Shown: piece after piece, positions 60,564 to 64,000 of the stretch
Position numbering within the stretch: the stretch's first letter is position 1
Layout of the letters: the number at the start of each line of letters is the position of its first letter
From: CAKSQF01 sp964568425
GTDB taxonomy: Bacteria; Bacillota; Clostridia; Oscillospirales; CAG-272
NCBI GenBank assembly: GCA_964568425.1
Contig: CAZMPO010000012.1
Coordinates: 1 to 64,000 of the forward strand
Length of the DNA stretch: 64,000 nt
Direction: 5' to 3'
The notes under the pieces: generated by a model
What the model was told of the DNA's origin: nothing
The model's database searches: none
The model's input: the letters and a program-made list of their open reading frames with translations, nothing else
Made by a program: the position numbers and the translations under genes

Positions 60564-61073
60564 TTGAGTAACGAAAAGAAGCGTGACGATTTCAGGCAAA
60601 CACCGATGATGCTGATAAACGACTGTTCGCGGTTGTTCGGGCGATGCATGCGACGGCATTCGGATGAATTGGGATTTCCCTACGGATATCGAGATCTGCT
60701 GATGAGGCTTGCTTTTTTGAAACGGCAAAACAGCGAGGGAGTTGCGCAAAACGAGCTTGCGAAAATGACGCATCTGTCGCCGCCCACCGTATCGGCAACG
60801 CTCGAAAAGCTCGAACGCGACGGGCTTATCTCGCGAGAGAGCGACGCGAGCGACGCCAGGCGAATGAGAGTCAAGCTCACCGATAAGGGATACGCGCTTG
60901 ATGTTGAAAACCAGGAGTACGCGGGGGCGCTTGAGAGGCAAGCTCTTGCCGCGCTTGACGAGAGCGAACAAGCCGAGCTTCGGCGACTGTTAATAAAAGT
61001 AATAGACGCGCTTGCCGATGAGGGCAAGGAGCGCGCTCAGACCGAGAGGTCGGAAAGGAAGGAAACAAATTGA
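60564..61073 (+). CDS. MarR family transcriptional regulator
   Basis: 169 residues, winged helix-turn-helix of the MarR type. Recognition region QNELAKMTHLSPPTVSATLEKLERDGLI and wing with RESDASDARRMRVKLTDKG are standard. TTG start with GGAGG 8 bases upstream. The TGA stop overlaps the start of the ABC exporter gene, so they are coupled. It should repress its own operon until an effector, probably a drug or bile-like compound, binds. Confidence 0.92.
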   Translation: MSNEKKRDDFRQTPMMLINDCSRLFGRCMRRHSDELGFPYGYRDLLMRLAFLKRQNSEGVAQNELAKMTHLSPPTVSATLEKLERDGLISRESDASDARRMRVKLTDKGYALDVENQEYAGALERQALAALDESEQAELRRLLIKVIDALADEGKERAQTERSERKETN

Positions 61074-62803
61074 AAAGATGGTACAAGTATATTAAACCCT
61101 ATCTGCCGTTCTTTATTATCGGACCGCTTTGCATGATCGTCGAGGTCATCGGAGAGGTGCTCATGCCGAAATATCTTGCGACAATAATCAACCAAGCAAA
61201 AGCCGGCACGCTGACGATCGGCGGCAGTATAGGAGTTGCGGGGCTTATGATCCTCACGGCACTGCTCATGATGGCAGGCGGTGTCGGAGGTGCATATTTC
61301 GGAGGAAAGGCGTCGGTCAATTTTGCCGCCGACCTTCGCGCCGATGTTTACGCAAAGGTTCAGAAATTCTCGTTTGCGAACATTGACAATTTTTCGTCAA
61401 GCTCGCTTGTCACGAGGCTGACAAACGATGTAACGCAGGTACAGAACATAGTCAACATGGCACTGCGAATGCTCCTGCGCTCGCCGGGCATGCTTATCGG
61501 CGGACTCATAATGGCGATCTCGCTGAAGCCCTCCTTGTCGGTCGTATTTGCGGTCACGATACCGCTCATGCTTATCTCGGTCATCAGCATCATCAGAGTC
61601 GGATTTCCGAGATTCTCGCGCATGCAGACAAAGATCGACGCACTCAACTCGACCGTACAGGAAAACATAACGAACATGCGCGTCGTTAAGTCATTTGTAC
61701 GCGAGGATTTTGAAAAAGACAAATTTGCCGCCGCCAACAAGGATCTCAAGGATTCGGGCATGTCGGCAATGCGTGTTATGATATTCATGTCACCGGTCAT
61801 GACTCTGTTTATGAATCTGACCATTCTTGCCGTTATATTCTTCGGCGGACAGATCGTTCTCGATTTCGGCATGGATATCGGCGACCTTTCGGCATTTATC
61901 ACTTATGTATCGCAGATCCTTTCATCGCTCATGATGGTCACCTTCATGTTCATGATGTCCTCGCGTGCAATAGCATCGGGCAAGCGTATCTGCGAGGTAC
62001 TCGACGAAAAGCTCGACATCGATGACGAAAACGCAAAATATCCCGAAAAAATGGTAAACTCGGGCGATATTGAGTTCAGAGGCGTCAGCTTCCGTTACTA
62101 CAAAAGCAGTGAAGAGCCTGTTCTCGACAATATCAGCATAAAGATCAGATCGGGCGCGACTGTCGGCATTATAGGCTCGACCGGATGCGGCAAAACGACG
62201 CTCGTTTCGATGATACCGCGTCTTTATGATACAGACAGCGGCGAGGTCCTCGTTGACGGCGTAAATGTCAGGGATTATTCGCTCCGCAACCTGCGCGAAG
62301 GCGTCGGCATGGTGCTCCAAAAGAACGTGCTCTTCTCGGGCACGATAGAGGAAAACCTCCGTTGGGGCGACGAGCACGCAAGTGCCGAGGAGCTGACATC
62401 TGCGGCAAGATCGGCGCAGGCAGACAAATTTGTTCGCGATTTCACGCACGGCTATCAGACCGAGCTCGGTCAGGGCGGCGTTAACGTCTCGGGCGGACAG
62501 AAACAGCGTCTCTGCATCGCGAGAGCACTGCTCAAAAAGCCGAAGATCTTAATTCTCGACGACTCCACATCGGCGGTCGATACCGCAACCGAGGCACAGA
62601 TCAGATCGGCGTTCAAAAACGAGCTTGCATCATCCACAAAGATCGTCATTGCGCAGAGGATCACATCGGTCGCCGATGCCGACATGATAATCGTAATGAG
62701 CGACGGCAAGATCACGGGTGTCGGCACTCATGATGAGCTGCTAGCATCGAATGAGGAATACCGCGAGATCTACGAATCGCAGACCGGAAAAGCGGCAGTG
62801 TAA
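61070..62803 (+). CDS. ABC exporter, first half-transporter
   Basis: 577 residues: six membrane segments (to about residue 310), then an ATP-binding domain with Walker A GSTGCGKTT, Q-loop VLQKN, signature VSGGQKQR, Walker B LILDDSTSAVD. The catalytic Glu after Walker B is Asp, which marks the degenerate site of heterodimeric exporters such as BmrCD and TM287/288. Starts at a TTG that overlaps the marR stop. The partner subunit follows 43 bases later. Confidence 0.94.
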   Translation: MKRWYKYIKPYLPFFIIGPLCMIVEVIGEVLMPKYLATIINQAKAGTLTIGGSIGVAGLMILTALLMMAGGVGGAYFGGKASVNFAADLRADVYAKVQKFSFANIDNFSSSSLVTRLTNDVTQVQNIVNMALRMLLRSPGMLIGGLIMAISLKPSLSVVFAVTIPLMLISVISIIRVGFPRFSRMQTKIDALNSTVQENITNMRVVKSFVREDFEKDKFAAANKDLKDSGMSAMRVMIFMSPVMTLFMNLTILAVIFFGGQIVLDFGMDIGDLSAFITYVSQILSSLMMVTFMFMMSSRAIASGKRICEVLDEKLDIDDENAKYPEKMVNSGDIEFRGVSFRYYKSSEEPVLDNISIKIRSGATVGIIGSTGCGKTTLVSMIPRLYDTDSGEVLVDGVNVRDYSLRNLREGVGMVLQKNVLFSGTIEENLRWGDEHASAEELTSAARSAQADKFVRDFTHGYQTELGQGGVNVSGGQKQRLCIARALLKKPKILILDDSTSAVDTATEAQIRSAFKNELASSTKIVIAQRITSVADADMIIVMSDGKITGVGTHDELLASNEEYREIYESQTGKAAV

Positions 62804-62846
62804 AAATCCAACGAAAGGAAAGCCTTTAGCTTAAGATACAGAACAC

Positions 62847-64000
62847 ATGGCAAGAAATCTTAATGAACTTCAAAAGCAGTATTCAAGCTCTCGGACGGTC
62901 GGACCTCGAATGGGCGGTCCGGGGAGAGGACCGGGCGGTCCGAGAGGGCGACGCGGAGGCGCAGGCGGTGGCGGAAAGCCGAAAAATGCGTCTAAAACGA
63001 TAGGAAGACTGCTGTCTTATGTCGGAAACTACAAATATCTGTTTATAGTCGTCCTGTTTTGCATGCTCGTGTCGACCATCACATCGCTGATCGGCTCATA
63101 CATGCTCGCACCTATCATCAACAAGATCACGCTCGCGGTAAAACCCGACGCGAAATTAGAGATCAGCTCGCTTGAAAGGGTCGCAGACAAGGTCATCACG
63201 AAGATCGCCGCAAGCGTATCGCCTTTTCTGGGCGAAAAAATCGGCGCGGTAATGGTCTATGTAATTACTGCGCTGATCATCCTGCTCATTGTATATGCGC
63301 TCGGCATATTGACCTCCTATCTGCAAGCGAGACTTATGATGAAGATCTCGCAAAGTGCGCTTGAAAAGATCAGAAACGATCTTTTCAACAAGATGCAATC
63401 TCTGCCGATACGCTTCTTTGACACGCATCCGACCGGCGAGATAATGTCGCGTTTCACAAACGATGTTGACAACATTGATGTCATGCTCAACAACTCGCTG
63501 ACCTCACTTATATCGGGCTGTGTCACGCTGATCGGAACATTTATCTTCATGGTAACGACCAACAAGCTTCTGACACTGATCACGATCGTCTTTATCCCGA
63601 TCTTCACCTTCGGCGGTGCGGCGATCGCAAAAGCTTCTTCAAAATATTACAGCGGACAGCAAACAGCCCTCGGTGCGGTCAACGGCTACATTGAGGAATC
63701 GGTCTCGGGGCAGAAGGTCATCAAGGTCTTCAATCACGAGAACACATGTGTTGAGGAATTTGACATGCTCAACGACGATCTGCGCGACAAACAGTTCAAG
63801 GCGCAGTTCTACGGCGGCATCATGGGTCCCATCATGGGCAACACATCGCAGATAAGCTATGCCGTGACCATCGGCGTCGGCGGAATAATGATGTGCACAA
63901 GCTCATTCTCGCCCGGTGCGCTGACCGTATTCGCAAGCTACTCAAAGCAGTTCGCGATGCCCATTAATTCGATATCGCAACAGATGACCAACGTCTTCTC
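62847..64000 (+). CDS. ABC exporter, second half-transporter (cut by window end)
   Basis: Open reading frame that runs past position 64000. It starts at the ATG 62847 (the only start after an in-frame stop at 62832), with no strong ribosome binding site adjacent. The N-terminus is an unusual Gly/Arg-rich tail (about residues 18-45), then membrane segments of the ABC transmembrane domain (LSYVGNYKYLFIVV, LPIRFFDTHPTGEIMSRFTNDVD, NGYIEESVSGQKVIKVFNHE). The ATP-binding domain lies outside the window. It should pair with the preceding subunit and carry the canonical catalytic Glu. Confidence 0.93.
   Translation, partial: MARNLNELQKQYSSSRTVGPRMGGPGRGPGGPRGRRGGAGGGGKPKNASKTIGRLLSYVGNYKYLFIVVLFCMLVSTITSLIGSYMLAPIINKITLAVKPDAKLEISSLERVADKVITKIAASVSPFLGEKIGAVMVYVITALIILLIVYALGILTSYLQARLMMKISQSALEKIRNDLFNKMQSLPIRFFDTHPTGEIMSRFTNDVDNIDVMLNNSLTSLISGCVTLIGTFIFMVTTNKLLTLITIVFIPIFTFGGAAIAKASSKYYSGQQTALGAVNGYIEESVSGQKVIKVFNHENTCVEEFDMLNDDLRDKQFKAQFYGGIMGPIMGNTSQISYAVTIGVGGIMMCTSSFSPGALTVFASYSKQFAMPINSISQQMTNVF

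Overview
The window looks like chromosomal DNA of a strictly anaerobic, fermentative member of the Clostridia (Bacillota) with roughly balanced GC content. The evidence is class III ribonucleotide reductase, several [FeFe] hydrogenases, HdrABC-type electron-bifurcation proteins, NfnAB, Rex, a SpoIIE-type phosphatase, Gram-positive ribosome binding sites and extended -10 promoters. There is no oxygen respiration and no membrane respiratory complex. Several glycoside hydrolases (a sialidase-like lipoprotein, two GH2 enzymes and one GH36 enzyme) fit a gut glycan degrader. The genus cannot be told from the sequence alone.

Layout. 1-16 kb: a tyrosine recombinase, a sialidase-like lipoprotein, an aconitase-family hydratase, a ribbon-helix-helix protein next to ClpB, tandem GH2 genes, an EF-G paralogue and ProS. 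16-37 kb: a minus-strand redox block. It contains an apparent run of genes from a malate/lactate dehydrogenase through fumarase, HdrBCA, MvhD/FlxD, two Fe-S subunits, FlxA, a soluble fumarate reductase pair, a small membrane protein, Rex, a thioredoxin-like ferredoxin, a sensory [FeFe] hydrogenase with PAS domain, a SpoIIE-type phosphatase and a group B [FeFe] hydrogenase. NfnAB and an iron alcohol dehydrogenase lie just upstream as separate units. 37-64 kb: peptide-deformylase-like protein, cytidine deaminase and P-loop kinase; a two-component system with an exported protein; TadA; split transketolase; a 41-residue peptide gene; MATE and TrxB; nrdG-nrdD with paired NrdR boxes; a TRIC-type channel protein; YajC; membrane proteins; a trigger-factor-like lipoprotein; tRNA-Thr; GH36; DUF1540; and a MarR-controlled heterodimeric ABC exporter cut by the window end.

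The most interesting system is the 32980-16146 block. Read as a pathway it gives oxaloacetate to malate to fumarate to succinate. The fumarate reductase has no membrane anchor and sits directly beside a full FlxABCD-HdrABC set. The simplest model is a cytoplasmic, NADH-driven, flavin-bifurcating fumarate reductase. It would couple exergonic fumarate reduction to reduction of ferredoxin, whose electrons could leave as H2 through the neighbouring hydrogenase under NADH (Rex) and H2 (sensory hydrogenase) control. The genes are clearly visible; the coupling is inference.

Promoters in the window are uniform: about twenty have a -35 and -10 separated by exactly 17 bases, most with a TG-type extended -10. 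Operator-like palindromes are visible at the nfn, marR and small-peptide promoters and upstream of nrdG.
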